The notes under the pieces are model-generated. The model was not told where the DNA came from. It searched no databases and saw only the letters and a list, made by a program, of their open reading frames with translations. From Paramecium pentaurelia (taxonomy: Eukaryota; Ciliophora; Oligohymenophorea; Peniculida; Parameciidae): a stretch of 64,000 nucleotides of DNA. Positions 35,815-48,499 of this stretch are shown here, piece by piece. Location: the NCBI GenBank assembly GCA_905183005.1, contig CAJJDO010000004.1, forward strand, positions 724,870 through 788,869. Direction: 5' to 3'. The stretch's first letter is position 1, and each line of letters begins with the position of its first letter. A program made the translations under genes and the position numbers.

Positions 35815-37072
35815 TCAAAAATGTGAAGATAAAGTACCACCTTCTCCATCAAAAGTAATTCCATCAATTTTATGTTTTGGACTTTAAGGATTACTTGGAG
35901 TATTTTTAAAATTCTAAGGTTGTTTACTAATTAAATTCATTTTCTGGGTATTTCTTTCAGCAAAGGTTTTTAAAGGTGATGTCACTTTTAAATTTTATAT
36001 TTAATCCCATATTATTCCATTAAAAAATTAATGTCTTTTTAATTCAGCATATCCATCTCCCTAATTATGAATTTGGAAATTTTACTTTAACTCCTAATCT
36101 TTCTGATGGATTAGTTTATAAGATCGATTTAATGAGATCCACACTTTATTAAGACATCTTTTCTGGATATATAGGTTAATTTTCTATAATTTTCTATGAA
36201 ATCACTTTGAAGTCATTTTTAGAATCTCGAAAAGGTGTAAAACCATTAATCATTTCATAAATCAATATTCCCAATGTCCATATATCTACTTCATATGAAT
36301 GTCCTGATTTATTTACTATTTCTGGAGCAAGATATTCTGCAGTACCAGCAACCTTTATAATTATTTTATATATATTTATTTACAGTATATGATTTCTCTC
36401 CATTTTCTCTTCTCATGGTAGCTAATCCAAAATCTGTCAATTTTACATGTCCAGTAGTTGTTAACAATAAATTTTCTGGTTTTAAATCTCTATATATAAC
36501 ATTTAATTTTGTATTTAAGTATTCAAGAGCTAACACTACTTCTGCTGCAACAAATTTCACTACATTTTCTGGCAATCCTACCCTTACTTACTCAAATATC
36601 TTATAGAATTCTCCACCTGCAATATATTCCATTACAAAAAAAATATGAGAATTAGTTTGAAATGCATATTTTAATCGAACAATAAAAGGGTGCTTACTCT
36701 ACTTTAAAACATTTCTTTCTAAAACTGTATTATTTTCTAATTTGTTTTTGAATATCTTCTCTTTATAAATCTATTTCATTGCATATATTTTGTTTGTAGT
36801 TTTCTATCTAACTTTATAAACTATTCCAAATGCTCCCTTATTATACAATTCTATATTACTTATCCAAGTTTATCAATCTTTATGAAATCCTCTCTACTTA
36901 TATACCCTTTTGATTTTTGTACTGTCAATGCATTACTACTTGTAACTAAAGTATGACTAGATTGCATAGGTTGGGTAATTCTTAACTTTATCTATTCTAC
37001 TTCCTCTGTTTTTATATTAGCAATTGAGCTTTTCTCTGAATGTGCATCACCTTTTGGACAAAAATTACCCAT
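35815..37072 (-). CDS. AGC-family protein kinase, probably N-acylated
   Basis: Introns of 23, 31 and 25 nt give 392 aa. Kinase motifs: GQGAFGIVYK, Lys in YAMKQIYK, YIAGGEF, VIYRDLKPENLLL, DFGLA, GTAEYLAPEIV and DIWTLGILIYEM. YRDLKPEN and the GTxEYLAPE segment are typical of AGC kinases (Akt, S6K, PKA). The N-terminus MGNFCPKG has Gly2 and Cys5, the pattern for N-myristoylation and palmitoylation, which would place it at membranes. A C-terminal tail follows, with KTFAERNTQ in the place of the AGC tail, but no obvious FxxF(S/T)Y motif. Confidence 0.92.
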
Positions 37073-37549
37073 AAATATTTAATTATAGTATCAATTCAGT
37101 TTCCATTGATTTATTATAATTATATGATTGCATTTTTCAGGATTGAAAGTTGCGAACTATTTCATAAAGCTAAGTAAAATGATACTAGTTGATTTATTAG
37201 TTGTTAAACTATAACAGATTTTATAATGGTTAAAATTGTTAGAATGGATACATTCAGTTTACTCATCAATTTATACTTCTATTTTTGGATCATATTTTAA
37301 ATTGCACAAAAAGAGAACTTATAACTTTAATCTATTAAACACACATCTTAAAATTAATTTATTCATGATCTTATTAATAATATATTGATGTTTAATTCCC
37401 ATTATTTCACTAATATATACTTATACATCTGACATAACTTAACTAAAATATTAATATTTTAGAGTAGAATTATATATAATCATAAATATGAATTTAAATT
37501 AATAGAAATTTAATCATATGATTACATATAATCATAATAGATTCAAAAA
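37073..37549. other. Intergenic region upstream of the AGC kinase
   Basis: About 480 bases between two minus-strand genes. No frame with protein character seen; it should include the kinase promoter. Confidence 0.55.
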
Positions 37550-38334
37550 TCATTTTTTTGTTTTTGATTCTTTTTTTAAGGTGTCTAGAGGCCTTAGTCC
37601 ATCTTACCATTATACAGTTGACATCTTTATTGCAGGTATAAACATATGTTTAACATTTTGTAGGTTTTTTTCATGAAACTTCATTTAATAAGGAGGATAA
37701 TTTGAATCAGAATCAAAAGCTTACATAATGAAATTAAATGATTACCATTATATGTGAGTTTGGCAAGTTTTCCTCCACTTATGCTCATTGATTTCTTTTT
37801 CTATATCTCTTCCTTATAATTTGGCAGGAATTCTGGGAAAACATCTTTACGTTACGTTTTTGGGACGGTAGTCCAATTACGTTCTTTTTCAAGAAGACTT
37901 TAATCAGTTTTAGCATAAGATCGTAAACCAGTTTCAAATTCTGCTTAACTGAGATGAGGAGTGGGACCAATTCTACCTTTAAGAAGATGAAGGACAGGAG
38001 TAGAATTACCATTATACTTCACATCTCTTGAAAGATGTTTATCCTTTTAAGATGCTATCTTTTAATCACCTCTTGAGAAAGTTTGATTTGGAATTCTTGC
38101 TAATTTAGCTGTCATTTCTGCCTAAAGTAAAGATAGAGAATCTACATGATCAATATTTCTTAATTAGAGCACAAATTCAATATCTTTTTCAGTGATATAG
38201 GGTTCACCTAAAAAATGGCTATAGTAGTTAACATTTCTGGGAATACCATGTCTTTCTGGAGTTTTAATAGTTTGAGATTTCTCTGGTTTTGGAATGGCAG
38301 TTTGAGAAGTACTTTTCGGTAATTGCTTTTTCAT
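37550..38334 (-). CDS. Hypothetical basic protein, possibly cytoskeletal
   Basis: One 26-nt intron in the 3' quarter gives 252 aa. Repeated short Pro/Thr/Ser-rich motifs (KPEKSQTIKTPERHG; VKYNGNSTPVLHLLKG; RIGPTPHLSQAEFETG) and tyrosines recall proteins lining axonemal microtubules, but I recognise no family. The C-terminus ends in a Lys-rich tail (LKKESKTKK). TGA at 37550-37552. Confidence 0.75.
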
Positions 38335-38505
38335 ATATTATATTAATTTAATTATTCAATTTTCTTCAATTTTTGATCATACCTCCAGGAATATAGAGTT
38401 GAAAAGCCATTAATCAAAATAATTAAGCATGCTATGAAATTAAACTTATGCATGATGAATATATATATTTTATATATAAATTATTTTTTGTAAGTTAGAA
38501 CTTCA

Positions 38506-39802
38506 ATGGGATCATGTTGGACTGGTTGTTAAGGATAGGAAAAGAATTGTTAGATCATCTTATAAACATAAATAAAAAATACTATTATTTCTGATTATGA
38601 TCTTAAATATAATAAACAAATTCAATTCATTTAAGGTAAGATTCTAAATTATCATTTAGCATGTACTAGAGGATATCTAGTGAGAAAACGATATTAAAGC
38701 CTTATTTAGAAAATTAAAAAATAGAAAATGTTGAAAAAAGAATAAAACCATTATTCTAATGAGTTAAGTTTCAAAGACTCCTTTCCTTTTCAAGACAATA
38801 AATAAAGTCATAAGACTAAAAATTAACATCAATAAGTATATTAAGTGAAGAAATTACTAAAAGTACCAGACTATTTAAGCAATAGAGTAGATAAGGTAAT
38901 ATGACATTATATTTTAATTGAAAGATTCTTTAATTATATACAACTTTTTAATATGACAGTGAAGAAGATAATAAATTTAATTTTCCTATATATGAACTTG
39001 ATGATGGTTGCATTTACCATGGACAGTGGAAAAATGGGTAAGCAAACTAATTATTCAGTCTTAGACATGGATGTGGAAAGTAATATTGGTAAAATGGAAC
39101 CTTTTATGAAGGATATTGGGCATTTAATATGTTTGATGGTCGTGGTAGATTGGTTCATAGTGATGGTAACATTTATGAAGGAGAATTTAAAAATGATAAA
39201 GCTTCTGGTGAAGTAATTTAATCATTAATATTTAGGGAATATATTATTGTATTGATGGATTAAAATATATAGGACAATGGGAAAATAATGTATAGAATGG
39301 TCATGGAATGGAAATATGGCATGATGGCACTACTTTTGATGGAGAATATAAAAATGGACTAAAAAATGGATAAGGAGTATTTAAATGGTCGGATGGATCA
39401 ATTTATATTGGATAATTAATAGATGGTAATCTTGAAGGAATTGGATAATTCAAATGGGATGATGGTAGAGTATATGAAGGATCATGGAAAAATAATTGTA
39501 TGCATGGACATGGAGTATAAATTAAAATCATATATCTAGTAATTTAAATGGCCAGATGGGAGAAAATATGAAGGATAATATAATAATGGAATTAAAGAGG
39601 GAGTAGGTTAATTTGAGTGGCCTGATGGTAGAGTAATAATATATATTTTTATATTGAGTTATATAAAGGAGAATGGTTAAATAATAAATAGCATGGTATT
39701 GGTATATATTTAGGATATAATGGAATGGAAAAAGAAGGAGAATGGGCTGATGGGAAACTTATTAGATGGACAAAAGGAAAAGTAAGATTGTCAATAGGTT
39801 GA
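38506..39802 (+). CDS. IQ motif and MORN-repeat protein, probably N-acylated
   Basis: Five introns (24, 29, 23, 25 and 26 nt) give 389 aa. The N-terminus MGSCWTGCQ carries Gly2 and Cys4/Cys8, the pattern for myristoylation plus palmitoylation. An IQ motif follows at about residue 48 (IQACTRGYLVRKRYQ), a calmodulin-binding site. The C-terminal two thirds has about nine MORN repeats (CIYHGQWKNG, IYEGEFKNDKASGEG, VYEGSWKNNCMHGHG, LYKGEWLNNKQHG). By family knowledge such proteins sit at membranes or cortex and may respond to Ca2+/calmodulin. The IQ sequence is seen only after the first intron is removed. Confidence 0.87.
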
Positions 39803-39996
39803 TGTTTATGAATTAATTAATTTTTTCAATTTTCCTATATTAGTATTATATTGAAACTGTATGTATAATTTATATTAAGAATTTACTTTCTTTGATAATA
39901 ATTTTTTATTTAATTTTTGTATTTCAATTATAAAATATAATAGTAATTTAGTTTTTTATTTAAATAATTATTAATAAAATTATGTATTATCGAAAT

Positions 39997-42900
39997 TCAT
40001 AATCTTAATTTTGATAAATTGGATTTATTTACTTAAATAGGATCTATATTAATTTCATCTTTGATTTTAATTAATTCCTATGAATTACTACTTTTATTAT
40101 TGCCTCCAATTGTTATATCAAGATTTGGGTATTAATCTTTAAAATCTTAAGTTTAATTTGTTTTCTTTTTTATTTTCTTTTGTTATTCTTAAGCAAATTA
40201 TGATTCTGCAATCAGATCATAAATATTGAGTCTGTTTTCTTCTGGAATTGGTTTTGTTTCAATGACTAAAATATATTTAAATTAATACTTGATAGATTTT
40301 CTTGTGGAGTTACCCTTGATATATTTATATTACGATATACTGATCTTTTGATATAAAATGCTATGACAAGGAAACCTATAAGAATGGCAACCACAGTAAA
40401 TATAATACCAATTATATTATTACCAGTCATCATGATAATCACAGCACCTGTATAAATAAATATGATAATTAAAATTAACATCTATTCTATTAAATTATAC
40501 CATTTAACAAAACAAGGTTCCATTTTAAAGTGAAAAGCAAGAACAATAATTAAGATTCCAATAGAGAATAACATTTAATATTCAAATGAACTATCTAAAG
40601 TATTAAAAAATGAACTTAAACCCATAATTAATAGTTTTGCTTAGACATATAATATGATGTAAGTGGATTTATACTTTAAATCTAATGAATGATCACTAAA
40701 CTAAAAAGTAGGTTATAAATATGTTGATAAAGGATAATAGATCCCTACTCCTAATAATCCAAAACCCATATAAATGTAATGATTAGTTGATAAACATTCA
40801 ATTGAAGTATTTCTAGCAAATTTATATGGTAAATCACTGTAATCACAAATATAAGCATCCATGAATGTTCTCATTACTGTCATAAAGAAACCACTTAAAA
40901 TGGAGATAACTCTTGGAAGAATGAATTGAATATGAGGGAATCTTGCTAGATTGCCATTTTCATCTTATCCGAAAGTATTCTTTTGTACAGCATTTAAACT
41001 AAGGGATCCTAAAAGTCCATAGAGAATAGATATTCCTAAAGAGAAATAAAAAAAGAAATCATAACTATCATAGAATGCTGATCCACTAATTGTATCTGAT
41101 CCAGATATAGAAGTACTTCCAAACCATCCTACTTATGGATTATAAGCTACACTAGCTAAACTATACATATCATATAATTTAAATATCAAAGCAAGTATAT
41201 TACTAGAAGTAAGTTTAAATTCAATAGATTTTTATTATTAATTAATTAGATTTTTTTCATATTCTTCAGTTGCTTCAAATAATGTATCAATAATTAATTT
41301 AGCAACAAATTTCCAATCAGACATTCTTTATCTTTTATGATCAAGAATTTAATTTTTTTTAATTGTTGATTTTTATTAAGCAGCAGCTAAATTAGGAAAG
41401 TATTTTTGAATGAAATTAATTCTAAACCAATCAGTACATGAATAACAGCATCTTTTATAACAAGGTAATTTTTATGCATAATCTTATTCTATTTAATATT
41501 TACTCTAATCATATTATTATTCTTTTTATTTTTTTGATAATTTTACAATTTTATTTTAATTATTATTTTAATAGATTTTAGATTAATTATTCATTTCTTC
41601 TTGATATGATTATTTAATTTTAATTGCATCAAATTTTGAGAATTCTGTTTAAACAGTATTTGAAATAAAATTTTATCTTTCGAATGGATTAATTTAATTT
41701 TTATTATTTTATTTTATTTTTTTATTTGAGTATTTAAAATTTATCATTAAAGATTTCATTGATGTGATTAATTATGGATATATATGATCAAGTACTAATA
41801 ATTTTAAATTATCAAATATATCACCATCATAATCTTTGATCATTCCTTTTATTAAACCAGCAAATTATGATTCATTTAAACTATAAGTTTAATTTATCCA
41901 TATAGTCTTAGCATATTTTTCATAATCAATTAAATCAAAATGTAATTCAGTTAATCTACTAAATTATTATAAATCACTAAAACAAATAGTAGGTTCTAAA
42001 CCTTATTCATTATTAGCAAATTCCATAAATACTTCATGCATAAAATCTGCAATCATTTAATCTGATTATTGTAATGAAAAGTACTAATCTGATGATTTAA
42101 TATTTCCTAATGCTTTATCATTTAATTTCTTTATTTAAATTTAATTAAGATTATCTGTTTTTTCACTTTTTATTTCTTAAATTGGTTTATACTTTTATTT
42201 ATAGATTAATTATTAATCTTCAGATTAAAACTCTATCTTTTTAAGAAGTGTATCATTTTCTTCAGCAATTTTATAAAAAGAACTAAATTATGGAATTAAA
42301 TCATTCATTTTTTATCCAGTTTCTTAATCCATACTTAAAATATCTCTTAGTTTAATTATTTCAATATTCTTTTAATTTTCTAATTAATTCATTTCTTCTA
42401 AACCACATCTACAACACAAACAATCCATTACATACTTTTTAAATCCAGTTAATTCCTATTCTTAAATTATATTCTTTTATTAATTTAATAATTCTTATTC
42501 TAATAATGTAAGATATTCTTAATAAACATTTTTGCTTACTAATTTATGATCATATTCTAATTCTGGTCCATCATATTTTATTACATTTATTGGTTCTCCT
42601 TAAATTAAATTTTCTATCAAAATTTATTTTAATTATTTAAATTCTTCTTATTTCTATTTCTTTCTTTATGATTAATTCTTTATTATATTTAATTTTGTAT
42701 AAATTATCTACAATTTATTTAAATATTTCATATATAAAATTCCAACAACACTTATATCACTAAGAACATGATTCTCTCTTAACATTTCTAATACTTTTTT
42801 TAAGATTTCTCTTTTCTTTCTTTCAAATTCCTCTCTATTCAATAACAAAGATAAAAATAATGATGTCCCTGTAACTCCAATCATACATACAAATAATCCT

Positions 42901-45213
42901 AATCCAACTGCTCCCTATGCAAAATATTAAAATGTTGAATCTGCATTATTAAAAAATACTGCTAATGTAGGTACTATTACTCCAAATGGAAATATAACAC
43001 AGCACCATAATAAAGAACTAATAAAAGGTTAAAAGAAATCTTCAAATGCAATTGATTAATTTTTAATTGTAACAAGGAATTTATAAATTAAAAAACATAC
43101 AGGAACACCAATTGCTAATGCATTAAAAAATATAGAAGCTCTCTCATCTGATATTATTAAAGAAATTGGAATGAACAATAATAATGGTATCAATATTCCA
43201 CAACAAACTGCTGTATTTTAATAAAATCTTTTCTAAATTCTCTTTCTATTCTTTTATTCTTCTAATTTTTATAATTCCTTTATATCTTAAGCAAATTCAT
43301 ATGTTAATTCTAAAGATCTATGTCCAAGTGCTATATTTATAAGCACAAATAATATAGGTGTAATGGCCATAATAGCAAACATAGTTGCACCTTCTGTAAC
43401 TGTTGCTGTATTAGTTTAATCAAATATATACCAAAAGAAATAACTTATTATAAAGTAAGATAATAAAAAACAAACTGAATTTATACAAAATGCTAAATCA
43501 GTTAAATTATAATATTTAAATTCATCAAAAGTTGGAATTATTTAATCAGCTAATTCCTTTGCTCTTTTAATAGCTTTAAGTGATTAGAAGAAAAAATAAA
43601 ATAATACCAATAATAACATTATCATTCCTATTCCTATAAAAATATATGCAATTATCTATAAAGATGAATATTAATATAGATTATAAAGTGGTAAAAATAC
43701 ACCAATTGGAATTGCAATAAAAAAACATACAAATCCTAATGAATTAATAAATAATCTTCTTTTATCCAATCCCATTAATGTTAATGACAACCAAAGAATA
43801 TTCACAAATAATGGACAATAATATAGAATTTCTGTAAAATTAGTTACATCCTTTTCATATTCTAAATAATCACCCAATTTTAAGAATCCAAAAATTATAG
43901 GTGCCCCTATAACTAAAGGCACAACTAAATATGTATATTATGGTTTTCTATCACTTACAGAGATAAAAACACCTAAAAATAAATATAATGGAATTATTAT
44001 TAATTCTAATGACAATGTAATAATTGTTGTATAATCTACTTTAGATTATTTTAATTCAGAAGCTAACAAAATATAAAATATAATTTCCATTGTTATATAT
44101 GCTGCCCCAATTGAATATATTACTAATTTAGAAATTAAAGTTGTAATCTATATTATTTTTTAAGATTACTATTCTTCTTTTTAAATTTATTATTTCATTA
44201 TTTTTATTTTGATCCTATCTAATGCTGTTTTAATAATACCTACAGGCCAATCAAACAATCTTGTATTTATCATAAAATATGAAAAGGTTATTGACACAAA
44301 TATTGGAATGTATAATGAATTTATTATATAATTGATCACTTTCTCAGCAGTTATTACTTCTAAACCAATCACATATGTAAATAATAAAAATCCTAATAAG
44401 TAGATTATAAATAAACACCATCCACTTGAGAATATAGCACCAATTAATTAATTGTACATATTTTCAACTATTTATTGAATCACAGAAACAACAATACCAT
44501 TCAAAATAGAAATTATTAATGCACTTAAAAATAAAACCATATCATAATCAATTGCACTATTATTTATATCAAATACATCAAGATATACATAAAATAAATA
44601 AAATCCTGGTAATAAGCATCCAAAAACAAATAATAATAATAAGATTATTGAATTCTTTATTATTATTATTCTATCTATATATATTATTAATTTACGCTAA
44701 TGTTAAACTAGTTATCATTATTCCAAATTCAGGTAATTATTATACAATATTTAATTTTGTTGAATTCTTAACGATTATATCATCTGATTCTAAAGACTAA
44801 TTATAGTTAAACCAAGTCATACAATCACACTAGCTAAATATGTAAAATATATGCTCATATAAACAATAATTGTCAAAATATAGTAAAATGATATCTAAAA
44901 CATATTATCCAAAAATGAGCAATTTTTATTGAATTTTTATTCATAATACAGAATTTTTTATCTAATACTTTCCAAAGTCTAATTAGATAAAGGTTTTCTT
45001 TGCTTTTCATCAAGCAATTCTAATAATTCTGTAATTTATGGATGATCAGGTCCTTAATATTTATATTCAACCTAATTTATAAAAAAGGATTTCTCAATTT
45101 AAGGAACTCTAATTATTTGTACTTTATTCATACTTATTTTACTCCAACAGTACATTTTAATCATCTTCATTTGGTGTTAGTTATGATTCATTTTAAGTAT
45201 TTGTTTAATTCAT
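39997..45213 (-). CDS. Giant multipass membrane protein, family unknown
   Basis: Four introns (25 and 26 nt near the start, another 25, and 23 near the end) give 1705 aa with every frame check satisfied. Hydrophobic segments are numerous, roughly 20: a dense block in residues 85-760 (for example VVSVIQQIVENM between segments, LIIIPLYLFLGVFISVSD) and a second block of about five in residues 1370-1620 (FFFYFSLGISILYGLLGSL). Between them is a soluble loop of about 500 residues with a Cys-rich spot (DCLCCRCGLEEMNQLE). The C-terminal tail is charged. No ion-pore, transporter or receptor signature recognised. The start at 45213 adds a first exon joined by a 25-nt intron; ATG 45131 is the alternative. 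Confidence 0.85.
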
Positions 45214-45827
45214 TTCAATAAAAATTGATAAGTCTAATAATTTGGGATTTTATTATTTTATATGTATATTAATAAATCAAAGATTTGATTTTCTATCTTA
45301 AAAAGATATTACATTAAATAAAATAAAATTATCATCTAGTTTTTTTATTTCAAAATCTGAGAAATAAATATACATTAAATCTATATTTATAGAAAAATTT
45401 ATAGAATTTCATTTATTTTAATAACATTATAAAGGAAATTTTTAATAATGGGAATTATGGGATAAAAGATAAAGTTGTTTTAAGTTTTGATAAATTGACT
45501 TTTAGATAAAATAATTAGTAATCTTAATTATGAATTTCACTTATTTATAAGTTAGTGTCAAACTTATGAAATAATTATAACTAATTACAAAGACAAATTT
45601 ACAGATTTTATTGTTATGAATTTAATTATATATGAAATACTCTCAAGAATCAGTTTGCACTCTTATAAGCTGAAATTAATTTAGAAGTGGCATTATCAGT
45701 TAAACAATATTGAAAAGTAAAAGCAAAAATAGTAATGATATAAATAAGAAATAATTATGAAGATAAAAATATGTTGTAATTTTTCTAATGATTTTTTGTA
45801 TTAATCAATATTTTATTTTTATAAGTG
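45214..45827. other. Divergent intergenic region
   Basis: About 610 AT-rich bases between the membrane protein (minus) and the second phosphatase (plus). Short frames only; nothing I can support as a gene. Confidence 0.55.
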
Positions 45828-47399
45828 ATGAGATCTAAACGCAATGCTAGGTTTATTACTAATGACAATTCAAAAGATAATATTATAGATAGCAACAGAA
45901 AGCCTTCGCCTCCAAAAATTTATATGAATGCATCTAACACAAATCAATTAATATCTGACAGTGTATTTTAAAGGAAAGGATTAAGTATTCCAAAGGACTG
46001 TCTTGGATTAGGAAATAACTTTCAATGTAATAAATTTATATAATGTTAGAAAAGCTATCTCTTCCTAAAAAATAAACACCACGAATGTTGAGTAAAAGTG
46101 GAAGAAGCAATTATGATCAGGAGGTATATAAATAGATGATAATTAGTTAAGAGTCCTAATTTAATTATATAACCAAAGCAAGAACAAGGTATGGAAATAG
46201 AATGTCTGTCTCCAATATAATAATATACAGATATTAAACTTCCATTTTTTAGTTCTCAGACAGCATCTAAAAAAGAACAGACAACAAGAAGAGTTATAAA
46301 GGATGCTTCACTCAATAATAGCTAATTTACTTAAAGAGAATCACAAATGAAATCATCAGATAAATCAAAAATTAATAAAATTAGAAAAACTAATTATCAT
46401 TAACAATAGGAAATCAATCCTCAATACCAGGTATATGAGTTTAATCAAGAACTCAAAGCTCTAAGAGTAAAAAGAACAGAATCATTTGAATGGTTATAAG
46501 AAGATTCATAAGGTTTAGAGGAATCTTCTTTTAATTAATTCAAGCAAATAAACTTAGGAACTTATTATATGGATAATTTAAGGAAGTATCTCAAAGGATT
46601 AAATTTAGAAGGATTATATGCTCAATTATATATTAATCATTTTGTTCAACAGTTTCACAGTTTATAATTAAGTAAACAATTTCTTTAACCTGATATTAAG
46701 GAAATAGAGCATCGTTGCATATAATTATAATAAATTAGTAATTTATATAATGATTAATTAGAAAAGCAAAAAACCTTGGTTCTTGATTTAGATGAAACAT
46801 TAATACATTGTAATGAATAACCATAAATGAAATTTGATTTTAAGGTTCCTATCTAAATGCCAAATGGACAGATTCATGAAGTATATTAAACTATATTAAA
46901 AAGGCAGGAATTAGTGTGAGACCATTTGCTCAGTAATTTTTATAAGAATGTTCAAAGCATTTCGAAGTTATGATTTTCACAGCTTCTCACCCTTTATATG
47001 CTGACAAGATTATTGATAAATTAGATCCAACAAAAAAATGGGTCACTTGTAGATTATATAGAGAACATTGTATATAAACATAATAGGGTATCTATGTAAA
47101 AGATTTGAGAATTTTGAATAGAAATCTCAAAGATGTTGTATTGATTGATAATGCTGCTTATTCTTATGCTTACTAAATTGATAATGGTATTCCAATTATA
47201 CCTTATATTGATAATGCAAAGGACAATGTATAAATTATTTATATAAAATATATAGGAGTTAATTGGTGTAATTGATTATCTAAAAGTCTTATTATAAATT
47301 GAAGATGCAAGAGAGATAAATGCTAAAACATTTTTCTTAAAGTAAATCTAACAATGTCAAAGTCTTGATGAAGCTATGAAACTTCTGTTAGTGATATGA
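45828..47399 (+). CDS. FCP1/SCP-like CTD phosphatase
   Basis: Introns of 23, 28, 23 and 28 nt give 489 aa. The N-terminal 240 residues are polar and Ser-rich. The C-terminal FCP1 domain has TLVLDLDETLIHC (DxDxT), ISVRPFAQQFLQECSKHFEV, MIFTASHPLYADKIID, CRLYREHCIQTQQGIYVKDL, and VVLIDNAAYSYAYQIDNGIP. This is a canonical small-CTD-phosphatase type core, closer to SCP/Dullard than the divergent copy at 33877. It should dephosphorylate Ser/Thr substrates; which ones is not predictable. The second intron ends in TTAAG rather than TAG. Confidence 0.92.
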
Positions 47400-47495
47400 A
47401 AATAATTTTGAGGATAATATTTTGATAATATTAAATTAAAAAAAGAATTTATTTATTATATTATTTGAAAAAATTTAATTATTTATTATAGATAA

Positions 47496-48394
47496 ATGGC
47501 CAATTCTAAATTTGAATATGTGAAGTAATTTGAATAAATGCAGAATCTTTTACCAAATACTTATATTGTAGTTAGAATAGATGGAAAAGGATTTCATAAA
47601 TTTACAAAATATTATGACTTTTAAAAACCTAATGATGAATAAGGATTAAAGTTAATGAGTTTCAGTGCTTGTATTGTAATGGAAACATTCCCTGATATTT
47701 AAATTGCATATGGACAATCTGATGAATTTTCATTTGTATTAAAAAAAGATAGTGAATTATATTGTAGAAGATCAGATAAAATTGCAACATGTATATGTTC
47801 TACTTTTACTTCAATTTATGTAAAGAATTATTATACTTAATCTAGACATTAAATTTTGAGAAATTCATGAAGAAACCTTTAAAATTTCCATATGTTCCAA
47901 TTTTTGATGCAAGATGTGTGTGTTATCCTGATCTATAAAACATTAGAGATTATTTATCATGGAGATAAGTGGATTGTCATATTAATAATTTATACAATAC
48001 ATGTTTTTGGGGATTAGTATAAAAAGGAATGAATAAATAAGAGGCAGAAAAAACTTTAGCAGGTACAAATGCAGGAGATAAAAATGAATTGTTATTCTCT
48101 AAATTATAAAAAAACTATAATAATGAACCAGAAATATTCAAAAAAGGAACAACCATTATTAGACATCCTACTAATGAAAGAATTAATTTAAAAGTTGAAT
48201 TAGATGTTGATTCTAAAGAATAATAAAAATTGAATAAAAAATAAAAGAAAAAATTTAAATATAAAGAACTCAATTAATAAGAATTAAATTAACTTCCAAA
48301 TCAATAGAAAGAAGATTTACAAGTTTAAGAATTTTATTTGGATATAATCAAGGACAATTTTTGGATAGAAAATAAAACCTATATATTATTGTGA
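47496..48394 (+). CDS. THG1: tRNA(His) guanylyltransferase Thg1
   Basis: A 26-nt intron in the middle gives 290 aa, the usual Thg1 length. Conserved: MANSKFEYVKQFE, YIVVRIDGKGFHKF (first metal-binding Asp), AYGQSDEFSFVLKK (second metal Asp), RCVCYPDLQNIRDYLSWRQV, DCHINNLYNTCFWGL and AGTNAGDKNELLF. Thg1 adds the essential G-1 to tRNA-His in a 3'-5' direction. The C-terminal extension is Lys/Gln-rich. The intron must be removed to pass from SIY into TLNFEKFMKKP. Confidence 0.95.
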
Positions 48395-48499
48395 TTTACA
48401 ATTATACATTTTAATATTTAGATCTTGTTTATTAGTTTTTAATAAATTGATTACTATATTTGAACACACAATGATGAATTATATCTAATTAATATAAAT

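Noticed and set aside
36415..36606. Plus-strand ORF antisense to the AGC kinase
   Set aside because: The minus strand carries the complete kinase motifs over the same bases.
44519..44800. 93-codon plus-strand ORF
   Set aside because: Antisense to the large membrane protein, whose frame is continuous there after intron removal.
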